Assembly (NCBI GenBank): GCA_023101885.1
Contig: JALPQD010000116.1
Span: forward strand, 806,001 to 870,000
From: Typhlomys cinereus
Lineage: Eukaryota; Chordata; Mammalia; Rodentia; Platacanthomyidae
Direction of reading: 5' to 3'
Length of the DNA: 64,000 nt
This document shows positions 47,490 through 57,732 of this stretch, one piece after another. Within the stretch, counting starts at the first letter, position 1. Every line of letters starts with the position of its first letter. Position numbers and translations under genes: made by a program. Below the pieces are notes generated by a model. It searched no databases. It was not told the DNA's origin and saw nothing but the letters and a program-made list of their open reading frames with translations.

Positions 47490-48433
47490 CTGAAGGGGGA
47501 ATTGTGGGATCTAAAGGGGCCGGTCCAAGCAGTGGGGAGCTCTCTCCCACTTGCTGCACATGCAGGCCAGGACTGGGGGTCTAGGAGAACCAGGGGCTTC
47601 AACGTTTGTGGCTGTGCCAATATAATACTCTCAAAATTCTATGCAGATAGCAGCTTGGAGAAGAGTGTTGATCCTGTTCTGAACTGCGAAAGGAGCCGTG
47701 ATGCTCTACCCTGTGCAGATCTGTGCTCCTCTGAAAGTGACTTGGGTCTCTGCTGTCTCTAAATAGTTTGTTTCTCTGTCCCTTGTATCTGGAGTGGACT
47801 TGCTACTCTGGCTGACAGGATGTGGTGGTAAGGCTGTGCCTGGTTCGAGCGCTGGCCTGAAGGGCCCATATCTCTGTCTCTCCTGGATCTCTGCTGGTGC
47901 CATCCAGTCTGCTGGATGAGGGACGGCTTGACCCATCATCCCACTGACCTGTTGATCGTCAGCCAAGGACCAGGCATGAGTGAGGTCATTCCAGACCACC
48001 CAGCTGACCCCGCAGCTGGCTTCAGGTATGTGATCAGAACCTCCTGGCCAAAAAGGGCAGCAAGATCACCCAGCTGACCTACACATTTGCCCAGGAATAA
48101 GTGGCTATTATTTTAAGTAATTATGCTTGCTTGTGGTTTGACACCCAGCAGAATCTAAAGGAAACACAATTCCAGTTGTCCGTGCCAAGGCGGAGCTGGA
48201 CTGCACAGAGATCTCTAGACTTTCGCTCCAGGCCAGACCAGGAGAAAGAGTCTCTGTGTCAACACCTGGATCTTACCGTCTTACATCTTTCCCTCACCAA
48301 GACCCACCCACCACTTCCTCTCTCCCAGGTCCATTGTCACCTCCAATGTCTCTCCTACCAGGGCTCTCTTCATTCCCTCACTGAAGCCTGGATGTGAGAG
48401 AAGGGGCTTCCAAGAAGGCCTTCCCACACTCAC
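47490..48433 (-). other. VAC14: VAC14 intron 7
   Basis: A 944-base intron. Most of it (about 47590-48170) looks like an old MLT1-type LTR on the plus strand; the remainder is unique intronic sequence without recognised features. Confidence 0.7.
47590..48170 (+). mobile_element. MLT1-like LTR (probable)
   Basis: AAGGACCAGGCATGAGTGAG, ATAAGTGGCTATTATTTTAA and GTGGTTTGACACCCAGCAGA follow the order of the 3' half of mammalian MLT1 LTRs. Old and diverged; the left edge is uncertain. Confidence 0.55.
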
Positions 48434-48540
48434 CCGTGGTCTGGCAATGGATCACTAGGATGTTAGCCATCTCAGCGAACTTCACGCTGGAGGGGTTCTT
48501 CTTAATTTCCTTCAAGAATTCGCCAAGAACCACCTCACAC
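48434..48540 (-). CDS. VAC14: VAC14 exon 7 (about residues 235-271)
   Basis: This 107-base exon begins with the last base of the shared methionine codon, then [20 protein letters not shown] and on to [11 protein letters not shown], and ends with one base of an aspartate codon. It matches mammalian VAC14 almost residue for residue. The acceptor is TGGTAG at 48541-48546 (minus strand) and the donor is GTGAGT at 48428-48433. It belongs to the central HEAT solenoid. Confidence 0.96.
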
Positions 48541-48746
48541 CTACCAGTGAGAAAAGGAGGAAGGAGCTAGCGTGTTGTCTGCTTCCTTCTGCTCTGGTCA
48601 CCTTCCCATACGTCAGGTGGATGCTGTGTAGAGACTGGGTGGACCAGGGGAAAGGATGGGGCAAAAGAAAAGACTGGCATCTATGTGTGACCTCAGGAAT
48701 GTGTGGCGGGTCTATGAGCACCTTCAGCAAGCAGCCCCCAACTCAC

Positions 48747-48856
48747 ATTTTTCGGATCTCTTTGCCATTGTCTCCCAGGATCTGGAAGAGCCCGTCCAGG
48801 ATCTCCGGGAGGTAGTCCAGCAGGTTAATGTCTGGCACCGACACTAGAACCAGGAT
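48747..48856 (-). CDS. VAC14: VAC14 exon 6 (about residues 199-235)
   Basis: This 110-base exon encodes [20 protein letters not shown] and on to GKEIRK, plus the first two bases of a methionine codon completed by exon 7. The acceptor is GGTCAG at 48857-48862 (minus strand) and the donor is GTGAGT at 48741-48746. It is HEAT-repeat helix. The short intron after it (206 bases) places exons 6 and 7 close together. Confidence 0.96.
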
Positions 48857-49383
48857 CTGACCGAAGGGAAGCAGGAGGCGGGACAGTGGGCCCAGGTACA
48901 CAACCTCGTGGAGACCCCTCTACTCCTGAGACCCAGAAGGGAAGAGGACTGCGCACAGCCACATGTCATTGTGGTGTGGCACTGTGGGTGTCCACAGGGG
49001 ACAGAACTGGCAGCAATTAGTTTCTGCTCAATGTGCAGGCAAATGGGAGTTTGTCTGCATGGTGATTCACATGCCCGGGGGAAATGGGCTGGACAGGGAA
49101 GGGCAGATGAGGTTATCGGAGAAGCCAATGGAGGCAGCACTGTGTGCTTCAGAGAAACCTGGGCATTATTTTAGGGCAAGAGAAGAACCGTCCCTTGCCC
49201 AAGGGACGGGGCCATGGGGACAAAACCAGGTAAGGTGCTTTTGATGGGCAGGTGCCAATGGTCATCAGCAAAATAACCAGCAGGACCCTCGTAGCCAAAA
49301 GAACCTCCAAGGGTATGCCAGAGAGTCCACGCCATCCACCAGAGGTCTTGGGATGGAGAAATCGTACTGGGGCTGTCCCTTAC
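48857..49383 (-). other. VAC14: VAC14 intron 5
   Basis: A 527-base intron with canonical borders. I see no repeat, RNA gene or other feature in it. Confidence 0.85.
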
Positions 49384-49491
49384 CCAGGAGATGATAAACT
49401 GCCGGGCATACTGGTTGTTGGAGTAGATCCTCTCCCTCAGTAAGGGGATGAAGCCCACCAGATCGAACTTGTTGCTTTCAGTCACGATGTC
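49384..49491 (-). CDS. VAC14: VAC14 exon 5 (about residues 163-198)
   Basis: This 108-base in-phase exon encodes 36 residues, starting [20 protein letters not shown] and ending ARQFIISW. It matches human VAC14 with a serine-to-glycine change in DLVSFIP. It is part of the HEAT-repeat solenoid. The acceptor is CCACAG at 49492-49497 (minus strand) and the donor is GTAAGG at 49378-49383. The strong agreement with other mammals in every codon but one supports a functional exon. Confidence 0.97.
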
Positions 49492-49986
49492 CTGTGGGTG
49501 AAAGGCGTCAAAGCTGTGCAGTCACCGACCAGGCCTGCTGGACCAGCTGCATTGCTGGCCGGGGCCAGGGGACCATGGGGGGAAACAGCAGTGTCTGAGT
49601 CAGCTAGGAAAGGTCCCTGGAGAATGGGGCCTGTCACAGGCTCCAGGATAAGCAAAATGGGTGGACTGAAGCAGAAGCAAGTCAAATGGCAAACTTTTCT
49701 TTAATGTCCCGAAGGCCCAGCACTCTCTCACAGGGAATGGTGGGAGGAAAGTAAAATGGTGGAGATGTTAACCGAGGGTCCTTGAAACAGGGTGGCCAGC
49801 ACAGTTCTGCATCTTAACTGTGGCGGTGACACAGCTCTACACTCAGCACAGAGCTGCACTCAAGCAAGAAGCTCTATCATATGCAAATTTAAAAAAATTT
49901 ACATGAACATCGGTAACAGGATTTCTATGATTCACAGACAGAAAGAATAGATTCTAAAAATAAAAGAGGGGGCGAGGTAGAAATAC
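49492..49986 (-). other. VAC14: VAC14 intron 4
   Basis: A 495-base intron with canonical borders. Nothing else is recognised apart from a short A/T-rich stretch near 49880-49965. Confidence 0.85.
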
Positions 49987-50049
49987 CTTTAAAAGGCGGT
50001 CGAGGAGCTCAGATCCGCTTTTCACATTGGGGTCCGGGTCAGCAGCCAG
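49987..50049 (-). CDS. VAC14: VAC14 exon 4 (about residues 142-162)
   Basis: This small in-phase exon of 63 bases encodes 21 residues, starting [12 protein letters not shown] and ending LLDRLLK. By counting from the human protein, the first leucine of its ELLDR motif corresponds to Leu156, the residue changed in the mouse ingls mutant that weakens PIKFYVE binding. The normal leucine is present here. The acceptor is CGCAG just above 50049 and the donor is GTATTT at 49981-49986. It continues the Fab1-binding HEAT region. Confidence 0.96.
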
Positions 50050-50789
50050 CTGCGAGGCAGAGTAACAGGAGGGAAACACAGGCAATGTCAGTCACGGTCA
50101 AATGCAAATCACAGAGGCCGTGGTGCAGCTCGGAATGCCACAGGTACCTTTCCCAAGGAACGAATCTGAGGAATGCAGGGAAGGAGGATTCCCACTCTGT
50201 TCCAGGACCCTCCGTTTCCTGCCACGCCTGGGTCAGGGAGTGGCCTTCCTCGGCCATTCCCAGGGCTTGCCCATCTTAAAAGGCTGGGTCCTCACTCATG
50301 GGGGCAGCTGTGACAGTAATGGTCAGAAATGCCCATGGTATTCATTCTGCAGGGGCAGTGGGTTTTCTGAGCTCCTCTGCACAACTAGGGAGGACGATGC
50401 ACTGGTTAAGGGGAGGGCAACCCCACCAGGGAGATAAATACGGAGGAGAGTATCCTCCAAAGTCTCATAATAGAACTCTTTTTGGAACACCCGTGAGACA
50501 ATCATTGGTCATTGCCCGCCTCACAGACCGTACCATGAAGTCACTACTGTCACTGCCTGGGGGTTTGTGCTTCTCAGATTAACAGCTTCTACCCTTCCTG
50601 GGCATACCTGATGGACATTTCATAAAGCATAATAAAAATTTAAAAGATACGTCTATTAAAAGTTAGATTCTGCAGACAGGAAGCATCCGTTGCAGGCACA
50701 TGCCTATCTGTTCTGTTATCATTTGGGCAGAGCACCCCCGGAAGTCAGGTTATGTGGAGGGGCTGAATTCACCCCCTAAGAGAGATTAC
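50050..50789 (-). other. VAC14: VAC14 intron 3
   Basis: A 740-base intron between exons 3 and 4 with canonical borders. I see no repeat or RNA gene in it. Confidence 0.85.
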
Positions 50790-50957
50790 CTTACTCAGCC
50801 CATCAAAGAGAACGTTGAAGTGGGGCAGCACAGCCCCTCGGGCCACTTTGACGATGTTGTAGAGGGCCTCGCAGGCGTAGTAGCGCAGCCTGCTGTCCGC
50901 ATCGTTGAAGCAGGTCAGCACGGGCTCGATCAGCTCCTTCAGGTAGAGCCCCGAGTC
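50790..50957 (-). CDS. VAC14: VAC14 exon 3 (about residues 86-141)
   Basis: This 168-base exon holds exactly 56 codons, beginning [14 protein letters not shown] and ending [11 protein letters not shown]. It is essentially unchanged from human VAC14. It forms HEAT-repeat helices in the region Pfam calls the Vac14 Fab1-binding domain, which contacts PIKFYVE. The acceptor is TTGCAG at 50958-50963 (minus strand) and the donor is GTAATC at 50784-50789. The exon starts and ends on codon borders, so skipping it would keep the frame. It lies 349 bases downstream of exon 2. Confidence 0.97.
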
Positions 50958-51306
50958 CTGCAATGGAAACAGCTCAGAGAGCGCCAGACCAAGCTCGGCC
51001 CTGCTGTCTATGGTGCCGGCGACCTGCCTTGGGGTTTTAGTAATGCTTGGGTCTCCTGGGTCTCGGTGTGAGGGTTGAGTTCAAAGACCACCCCAAGCCA
51101 GTCTTTCAGAAGAGGGGATCACACTGGGGGAGGGGAGGAATGGCTGCCAGGCCACACTGCCAGTCTTGTTAGTCTTAGGTATGCAGAGAGTGGTGATAAA
51201 ATCCAGGTCTGCCGGACCCTGCTGGTAGGGGTGGGCAGGCCTGTGAGCCTCTCTGCTGGAGTGCCAGCCGCTCTGGCTGCGTTATGTCCCTTGGGAGAAG
51301 GCCCAC
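50958..51306 (-). other. VAC14: VAC14 intron 2
   Basis: A 349-base intron with canonical borders and no recognised feature. Confidence 0.85.
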
Positions 51307-51457
51307 CTTGCCCAGGGCAATGGAACAGGCGGCCAGACCGATGAGGCCCCCTTTCCGGCTGTGGGGGTGCTGAGACAGGGCGAACTCTTGAGACAGGGTC
51401 TGGATGACATGCTTGATCTGCATGGTGTTGTTCTGGGCCACGAAGTCCCGTACCAGC
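51307..51457 (-). CDS. VAC14: VAC14 exon 2 (about residues 35-85)
   Basis: This 151-base exon encodes a stretch running from [20 protein letters not shown] to CSIALGK, nearly identical to human VAC14. The acceptor is the CAG at 51458-51460 read on the minus strand and the donor is GTGGGC at 51301-51306. It enters with the last base of a lysine codon, so exon 1 must contribute 104 coding bases, as in the human gene. The segment is alpha-helical HEAT-repeat material at the N-terminal end, next to the PIKFYVE (Fab1)-binding region. It is the most upstream exon I could find. No start-codon exon or CpG-island promoter is visible between here and 64000. Confidence 0.96.
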
Positions 51458-52044
51458 CTGGAGAGAGAAAAGAGAAGGGCCGTGGGACAGGTGGAAGCAG
51501 ACCGCTCCTCGCCTCTGCTGTGTGCTGATTCCAGAGTGGGGGCTGGTGAGGAACTGGGAGTGAGGCCCCTTCCCACCCAGGCAGGTCCTCTCTGTTTTGC
51601 TGCTGGGTGGGTCATGGATGTTTCCCTATTCAGGTCTCAGTTTTCCTTTGAGTAAAATGAGGAACACGGGTGTGTGTGTGTGTGGGGGGGGGTGTCCCTC
51701 ACATCTGGGAATCCTGAGAGGCAGCAAATCAACACCTCATCAGAGCTCAAAATGCAATGTTTTCCCAGTTATCAACTGTTTTTCATGAACATTTGCTTGT
51801 CTTGAGGAAGGAGACCTCTGCAGGGAACCATTATTTCAGGGTTAGTAGGGATGGGCAAGTGGGGGTGTGCACAGTTCAATCAGACCCTAATCCTCGTGGT
51901 AAAATCCAGCTACAAAAAAAAAGCAGTCACAGATCAAGAACACACCACATGGGTTGTCTGTGTATGTCCAGGAGGACTGACAGGGAAGCTCCATTGGAAT
52001 CACAGCTTAAAACTAGCAGGCATTTTTTGAATGAAAGGATGGCA

Positions 52045-52415
52045 GGTGGATTAGTTTTGGGTTGCTGTAATGAAATACCAGAAGCAGGCTGTTTCTAAGG
52101 AAAAGAGGCTTATTTAGCTCATAGTTTAGGGGTGGTTTTGATGAGGGTCTTCTCTGGCCCCATCAGCTCAGGGCACTGCCCTGGCAGACGCATACATGAG
52201 AGAAAGGAGATTTTTTTTTTCCACCCGAGAAAGGAGATTTTTATGACATGAAGGCTGTGGATGAGTCAAGGGCCTCCGAGTGGAACTTGTTGCTAGTTTA
52301 TAAGCCCCGACTCCAGAAGCAGCAGCTGAAACAATGCTCATGAATCTGTCTGCTTTCCTAACTGGCTGAACCAGCCAGGTGAGGCCCAGCACTTCATCAG
52401 AGCTCTAGTCTGTCA
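52045..52415 (+). mobile_element. Old interspersed repeat, family unknown
   Basis: TTTTGGGTTGCTGTAATGAA, ATACCAGAAGCAGGC and AGGCTTATTTAGCTCATAG recall a frequent mammalian repeat with a 'ctgtaa-aaatacca' start. It includes an internal doubling of GAGAAAGGAGATTTTT (about 52199 and 52227). Assignment is uncertain. Confidence 0.4.
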
Positions 52416-52463
52416 GAAACATTCCTGAGAAGAGCCCTGCAGATGCTTCAAAGAGTGGCTGAA

Positions 52464-52534
52464 GCATTGGTGGTTCAGTGGTAGAATTCTCGCCTGCCAC
52501 GCGGGAGGCCCGGGTTCGATTCCCGGCCAATGCA
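52464..52534 (+). tRNA. tRNA-Gly (anticodon GCC), copy 3
   Basis: This is a complete 71-base glycine tRNA gene identical to copies 1, 2 and 4, with A box, B box and anticodon GCC. The terminator TTTTT lies about 9 bases downstream (52544-52548). It lies in VAC14 intron 1, antisense to the host gene, about 1 kb from exon 2. Confidence 0.98.
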
Positions 52535-52902
52535 GAGTTGCTATTTTTGTTCTTTCTTGGCCAGTTTTCTCATATAGAGATCCTGCCAGAGGATCCAGAC
52601 TCCTCAGCCACAGCTGGACTGCAGCAGCTTAGACACTCCGTGGAGAACACTGGGCTCTGCAGAGAAGCTTGACTGACTGTGGGAGCCCGGCCTCCACCTG
52701 AAAGGGGACTCCACTGTGCTGCCATCAGCCTGGGCTGGCAGCCAGCAGGAAGCTGGTGTGAAAGCAGGGAGAGCTAAAACAGCTCAACACATGTGGGATG
52801 GAGCGGGAGAACCCACACATTAGAGGGGCGCTTGCCCACAGTCCCTCTGTGCTTTTGCTACTTACCGAGGAGGAGGGACTTAAGCTCAGAGTCTGAAAGC
52901 AA

Positions 52903-52903
52903 A

Positions 52904-52947
<44 letters not shown>
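52903..52947 (+). repeat. CT/CA compound microsatellite
   Basis: A run of about 13 CT units followed by about 9 CA units, between tRNA-Gly copies 3 and 4. Confidence 0.95.
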
Positions 52948-53109
52948 TGCTGCACCCTTCCTACTCTGGAACTGATATTTTTCTCTTCTTGTAGCTGTAC
53001 TGATGTGGCAACCTCAGATAACTTGGCTTCTGTCTATGACTCAGCATCTGTGTAAGCAGGCCCAGGCATAAGGTTGAAGGGAGGTGGCACACAGCTGCTG
53101 ACAGCTGGA

Positions 53110-53180
53110 GCATTGGTGGTTCAGTGGTAGAATTCTCGCCTGCCACGCGGGAGGCCCGGGTTCGATTCCCGGCCAATGCA
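53110..53180 (+). tRNA. tRNA-Gly (anticodon GCC), copy 4
   Basis: The 71 bases are identical to the other copies and all tRNA features are intact. A TTTTTT terminator begins about 9 bases downstream. It lies in VAC14 intron 1, antisense to the host gene, about 120 bases before an L1 insertion. Both flanks (ACAGCTGGA before, GTAGC after) resemble those of copy 2, suggesting these two share a more recent ancestor. Confidence 0.98.
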
Positions 53181-53303
53181 GTAGCACAATTTTTTAATCC
53201 TGAGATTGAATTTGAGATTTCATATTGCCTAGTGAATTCATGAATATGGTCAGAAAGAACTGTAAATGACATGTTTCTACTTTGAGTTTTAAATATCTTT
53301 GAT

Positions 53304-53321
53304 GAAAAACTGTGTCTTCAA
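53304..53321 (+). repeat. Left target-site duplication of the L1
   Basis: GAAAAACTGTGTCTTCAA occurs here and exactly again at 55761-55778, bracketing the L1. The A-rich start is typical of L1 endonuclease target sites. Confidence 0.93.
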
Positions 53322-55760
53322 AAGAAATTGCAGAAGACACCAGAAGGTGGAAAGACCTCCCTTGTTCCTGGATTGGCAGAATCAACATTGTAAAAATGAC
53401 CATCCTACCAAAGGCAATATACAGATTCAATGCTATACCAATCAAAATCCCAAAGCAATTCTTCAAAGAAGTTGACCAAACAATCTCAAAGTTCATATGG
53501 AGGCACAAAAGACCCAGGATAGCAAAAACAATCCTGAGTAACAAAAACACAGCTGGAGGTATTACTATACCAAACCTAAGTCTATACTACAAATCCATAG
53601 TTATAAAGACAGCCTGGTACTGGCTCCAAAATAGACACACAGATCAATGGATAAGGATTGAAGACCCAGATATAAGCCCACAAAGTTACAGCCATTTGGT
53701 CTTTGACAAAGGGGCCCAAAGAATCCAATGGAAAAAGAACAGCATCTTCAACAAATGGTGCTGGCAAAACTGGATCTCCACATGCAGAAGATTAAAGCTG
53801 GACCCGTACTTGTCACCATGTACAAGACTTAATTCCAAATGGATCAAGGACCTTGATATCAGGCCAGAGACTTTAAAAACCATAGTTGAAAGGATAGGGA
53901 ATTCCCTCGAGCTGATTGGGCTAGGCCAACACTTCCTAAACAGACATCCAATGGCACAGTCACTGCTACCAACTCTCAACAGTTGGGATCTTGTGAAATT
54001 AAAGAGCTTCTGTTCAGATAAAGAGATTGTCACACGAGCTCAAAGGCAACCCACAGAATGGGAGAAAATCTTCACTAACCACATATCTGACAGAGCTCTA
54101 CTGTCCAGAGTGCACAAAGAACTTAGAAAATTAAACTCCAAGGAAAACACTGGCCCAATTAAAAAATGGGCCCTGGAACTTCAAAGAAACTTTACCAGGG
54201 ATGAAATTAAAATGTCTAACAATTATCTTAAAAAATGCTCCACTTCCTTCGCCATCAGGGAAATGCAAATCAAAACTTCCCTGAGATATCATCTCACCCC
54301 GGTCAGGATGGCAAAAATCCACAATACTAACAACGACAAATGCTGGAGAGGATGTGGAGAGAGGGGAACTCTCCTACATTGTTGGTGGGAATGCAGGCTC
54401 ATACAGCCACTCTGGCGAGCCGTCTGGAGATTCTTAAAGAAATTAAAGATTGAAATGCCATATGACCCTGCTATTCCACTTTTGGGAATAACCCCCCATA
54501 CAGCAGAGGTTCACCTCGATAGCACAAGCACGACCATGTTCATAGCAGCACTGTTTACAATAGCAAAGTCATGGAATCAACCTAAATGTCCAACAGTTGA
54601 CGAGTGGATAAGGAAACTGTGGTACATCTATACAATGGAGTACTACTCAGCCATCAAAAATGATGAATTACTGGAATTTGCTGGGAAATGGATGTCATTA
54701 GAAAGAATTATATTAAGTGAAGTATCCCAAACCCAGAAAATTAAGCGCTGTATGTACTCCCTAATAGGTGGCTCCTAGTACCAAACTCACCCAGCCCACA
54801 TTGAGACACTCAAAAGTAAACCTATGTAACACAGTAATTGCAAGGATTATGAACAAGAGAGATGGGTTAGGAGGGCCACACCAGAAACAAGGAGAGAGGA
54901 GACCATGTTACAGCAGAGAAAATAGGCCTCCATCAAGGTCTGCAAGTAAGTAATGAGAAACCTGGTTAAGTTCACAGACGTTCTTTCCTGATCTCACCAG
55001 AAGGGGAGGGCATATAGTCTAGCAGATAAAAAGTAATCATTTTGCAAATGGGTGATGGACCCCTCCCTCAGTGAGGTTTCCTACTCTTATTACATCTACC
55101 CTTGAATGTGCTATTACAACAAGACTCCAGTTTAACAGCTTTTTGTCTCTGACCAGGGGGTGACATACAGTGCCCAGCAGAATGGAGTGAAGGGAATTGC
55201 AGGAGCAGCAAAACTGCAAAAGAAAATCAACAAACCACAATCCAGAACTTCAGAGACTCTATATCAATCACATAGAACTAGGCCAGCCTAATCTCTCCCC
55301 ATCCTGGAGCTCAGGGACATTTGCGGAAGAGGGGGCGGTAAGATTGTAAGAGCAAAAGGATGGGAGGAGCAACGATTTGCAAGATTCTCAACAATAGTTG
55401 GGGCCAAAGCAATCATAATGGGACTTTGCATGCCCTGCGCAATGTCCAGTGCACTGTTGCCCTCATAAAGTCTAGCATCTGTTAAGGGCACCGAGACCCC
55501 TGGAGGCAAGGGATTGACAGCCATAGTAGTGATCTTATGCTTAAGGGGAACAAGAGAAAGGGCTTATGGAAATGCCACTGGGTCCTTATATGTCATCGGA
55601 GAGGAGGACCCAGTGGAGAGTTAGGCGTACACAATAAAGGACTCTCTGGGAATTGGGGGGGAGGCAATGGGGGAAGGGGAGGGGGAGGAGGAGGGAGGGA
55701 GGGAACTGGTAAAAAATTTTAAAATGTATAATTAAATTTTTAATTAAAAAAAAATAAAAA
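53322..55760 (+). mobile_element. LINE-1, 5'-truncated, ORF2 C-terminal part plus 3' UTR
   Basis: The insertion is flanked by a perfect 18-base duplication GAAAAACTGTGTCTTCAA (53304-53321 and 55761-55778) and ends in an A-rich tail. Its first 1.46 kb is an open reading frame for the C-terminal end of L1 ORF2, after the reverse-transcriptase core. It contains the C-rich CWRGCGERGTLLHCWWEC segment and the PAIPLLGITP and YYSAIKNDE motifs seen in rodent and human L1 ORF2, and ends at a stop near 54778. The 3' UTR carries a G-rich polypurine stretch (about 55650-55706). The lack of stops over 480 codons and the perfect duplication indicate a recent insertion. Truncation removes ORF1 and the endonuclease and RT core, so it cannot move by itself. 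Confidence 0.96.
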
Positions 55761-55778
55761 GAAAAACTGTGTCTTCAA
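55761..55778 (+). repeat. Right target-site duplication of the L1
   Basis: Exact copy of 53304-53321, directly after the A-rich tail of the L1. Confidence 0.93.
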
Positions 55779-56778
55779 TTCTATACAGATCCAGAACCTA
55801 TGTGTCTACTTTGAAGGATCCAAGACGTATGGCTACAACATGGGCCACTGAAAGCAACTGTGCATCCTACTCCTGCCTGGCACTACCCCCTGGGAAGCCA
55901 GGCTCTGTTTCTGCAGCATCAGGAATGTGAGGATACAATGAGCTGACCCTCCAGGTTTTAGCCAGGCTACAAGAGGACAGCTGGCCTCCCCACTCCAATA
56001 TCCCTGGGGCCTCTCCTCCTTTCTGGACATTCGCAGAGCAGCTGGGGAGCGCACGGGATGGATGCACTTCCTGGCTTTGGAGGGTGCTTTGCCAGGGTGG
56101 GTGGGGGAAGCAGCGTTCTCAAGACACCAGCACAAATCTGATAAGAAGAGTGCAAAGTGAGGCAAAGCAGGCAAGACAGAGAATGGCAGGAGGGAATGCA
56201 GTGTGGTTTCATGTGAGCCAGCATGGAGAAAGCTCCGATGCGTGAGTAGGTGCCCTCAGAGGCAGGAGGGGCAGGCACTAGGCTTGATAGAAGCAGGGCC
56301 AAGGTAGAGAAATGACAGGGTTAAAAAAATAGTTCCCAGTCAGCAACACAGGACCCTGAATGCCTAGAACTGCATCTCCCCCTGGTGGCAGTGAGGAGCT
56401 ATGGAAAGTGGGATGGACGGGAACTTAGGGAGTGCCCGTGCTTGTGGATGCTACAGAGAATGGCACCAAGGGACCTTGGAAGACGGCAAAGGTTCACAGA
56501 AGGACTGAACAGAGAAAAGCTAGAAGGAATGTGTCCTGGTGGCAGAGTGACAGCTTTTAAGGGTCAGGGGGCTTCCTGAAGAGAAAAGATGGTCAGTAGG
56601 GCTGTGCTCAGGATTCTTTGTAGTTGCTGGCACAGATCAGAATGAATCATAGGGCACCGTTCTCCTTTGCTGTACACGAGCTCCGAGGTCTATCAGGATT
56701 TGGCCACTATAAACTACTCTAGTCTCGTGGCCACAGGCTGCCCAAGTCTCAACGGTGTGTTTCCTTACATTAAGGGAT

Positions 56779-56779
<1 letters not shown>

Positions 56780-56827
<48 letters not shown>

Positions 56828-57034
56828 TATGGGGGGCACTGTGTGTGCCTGTGGAGGCTCAAGGGTGACTCTGGGAATCATCCTGAATTGCTCTACCTCC
56901 TTACTGCTTTGCTCTGGGGTTTTCTAGGCCCTGCCTTCCAGGGCTGAAGTCAGTATGTAGGATCTGAGGATCCAAACTCAGGTCCTTTTGTTTGTGAGGC
57001 AAAGACTTTAACCCTGAGCCATCTTTTCCAGCCT
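56780..57034 (-). mobile_element. B2-like SINE, older subfamily, with GT/GA tail
   Basis: Reverse complement: starts in a GT then GA run (56782-56826, the tail side), contains TTGCTCTGGGGTTTTCTAGG-like words and finishes with GAGCCATCTTTTCCAGCC, the reversed head. Confidence 0.8.
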
Positions 57035-57732
57035 GAGAATGGGATATTTAGATCCATGAAAACAAGCAGCGGGCAGAGAAGCAATGGCGCCCTCTGAGGG
57101 GAAACTATTAACGTTCTCATCAATATCACCAGTTCAGACAGAATGTGGTCATCTTCTGGCCAATCATGTCTCATGAATTAAGTCCACCATTGGCTTGCAC
57201 ATAGGGCCCAGTGACCTCTCCATCCTGCTTGCCTAGCTCCCCAATCCCGCCTTCCTGTTGGGCCCAGCCTGCTGTCTCACACTAGGTCTGAACTTTTCAC
57301 AAACCACCCTCGGGTAACCCTTTTCTTCCCAAACGCCACTGGGCCTGCTACATTCAGTTTAGGTGTGCTGCTAATTTCTGACTACCCCGCAAAGTATGTA
57401 CCTTCTGAACCCTGAAGCACTCAGTGACCCTGTACTCTGCACCAAGCAGTGTGCTGGCAGACACACCAGCCGAATCCCTTCTACCCCATAATTCCTTGAG
57501 GAAGTCTAGAGGACTGAGCCACACACGTCTCTGCATGTTAGTCCCAGCTAGCTCCAGGTGAGTACTGGGCACACAGTGCTGGCCAGCGAGTTAATACTTG
57601 TTAATGGTTCAGTTTGGAAAGGCTGGCATAGATCAGCACGAATCATGGGGCAAACACAGGTGAAGCCCCAAAGTAGCACGAGATCGCCTGCTAATCTAAA
57701 CCTGACCTTGTGAGGCTAACCGGTATGCCATC

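Larger units (their letters stand above)
2606..51457 (-). other. VAC14: VAC14 gene, partial (coding exons 2-14 and introns between them)
   Basis: The gene is read right to left. Thirteen exons join in phase into a protein closely matching mammalian VAC14, the HEAT-repeat scaffold that holds PIKFYVE and FIG4 together on endosome and lysosome membranes and so controls PI(3,5)P2. The coding lengths in order from exon 2 are 151, 168, 63, 108, 110, 107, 135, 153, 64, 145, 66, 158 and 133 bases. All have AG acceptors and GT donors. Every phase agrees with the next exon except exon 13, which has one base too many. The N-terminal exon (about 104 coding bases expected) and the C-terminal part of the FIG4-binding region are outside the window. 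Identification is from protein similarity recalled from memory; exon numbering assumes the human gene layout. Confidence 0.97.

Noticed and set aside
53312..54778. The 488-codon open frame as a host gene
   Set aside because: It is the C-terminal end of L1 ORF2 with target-site duplication and A tail; its first codons lie in the duplicated flank.
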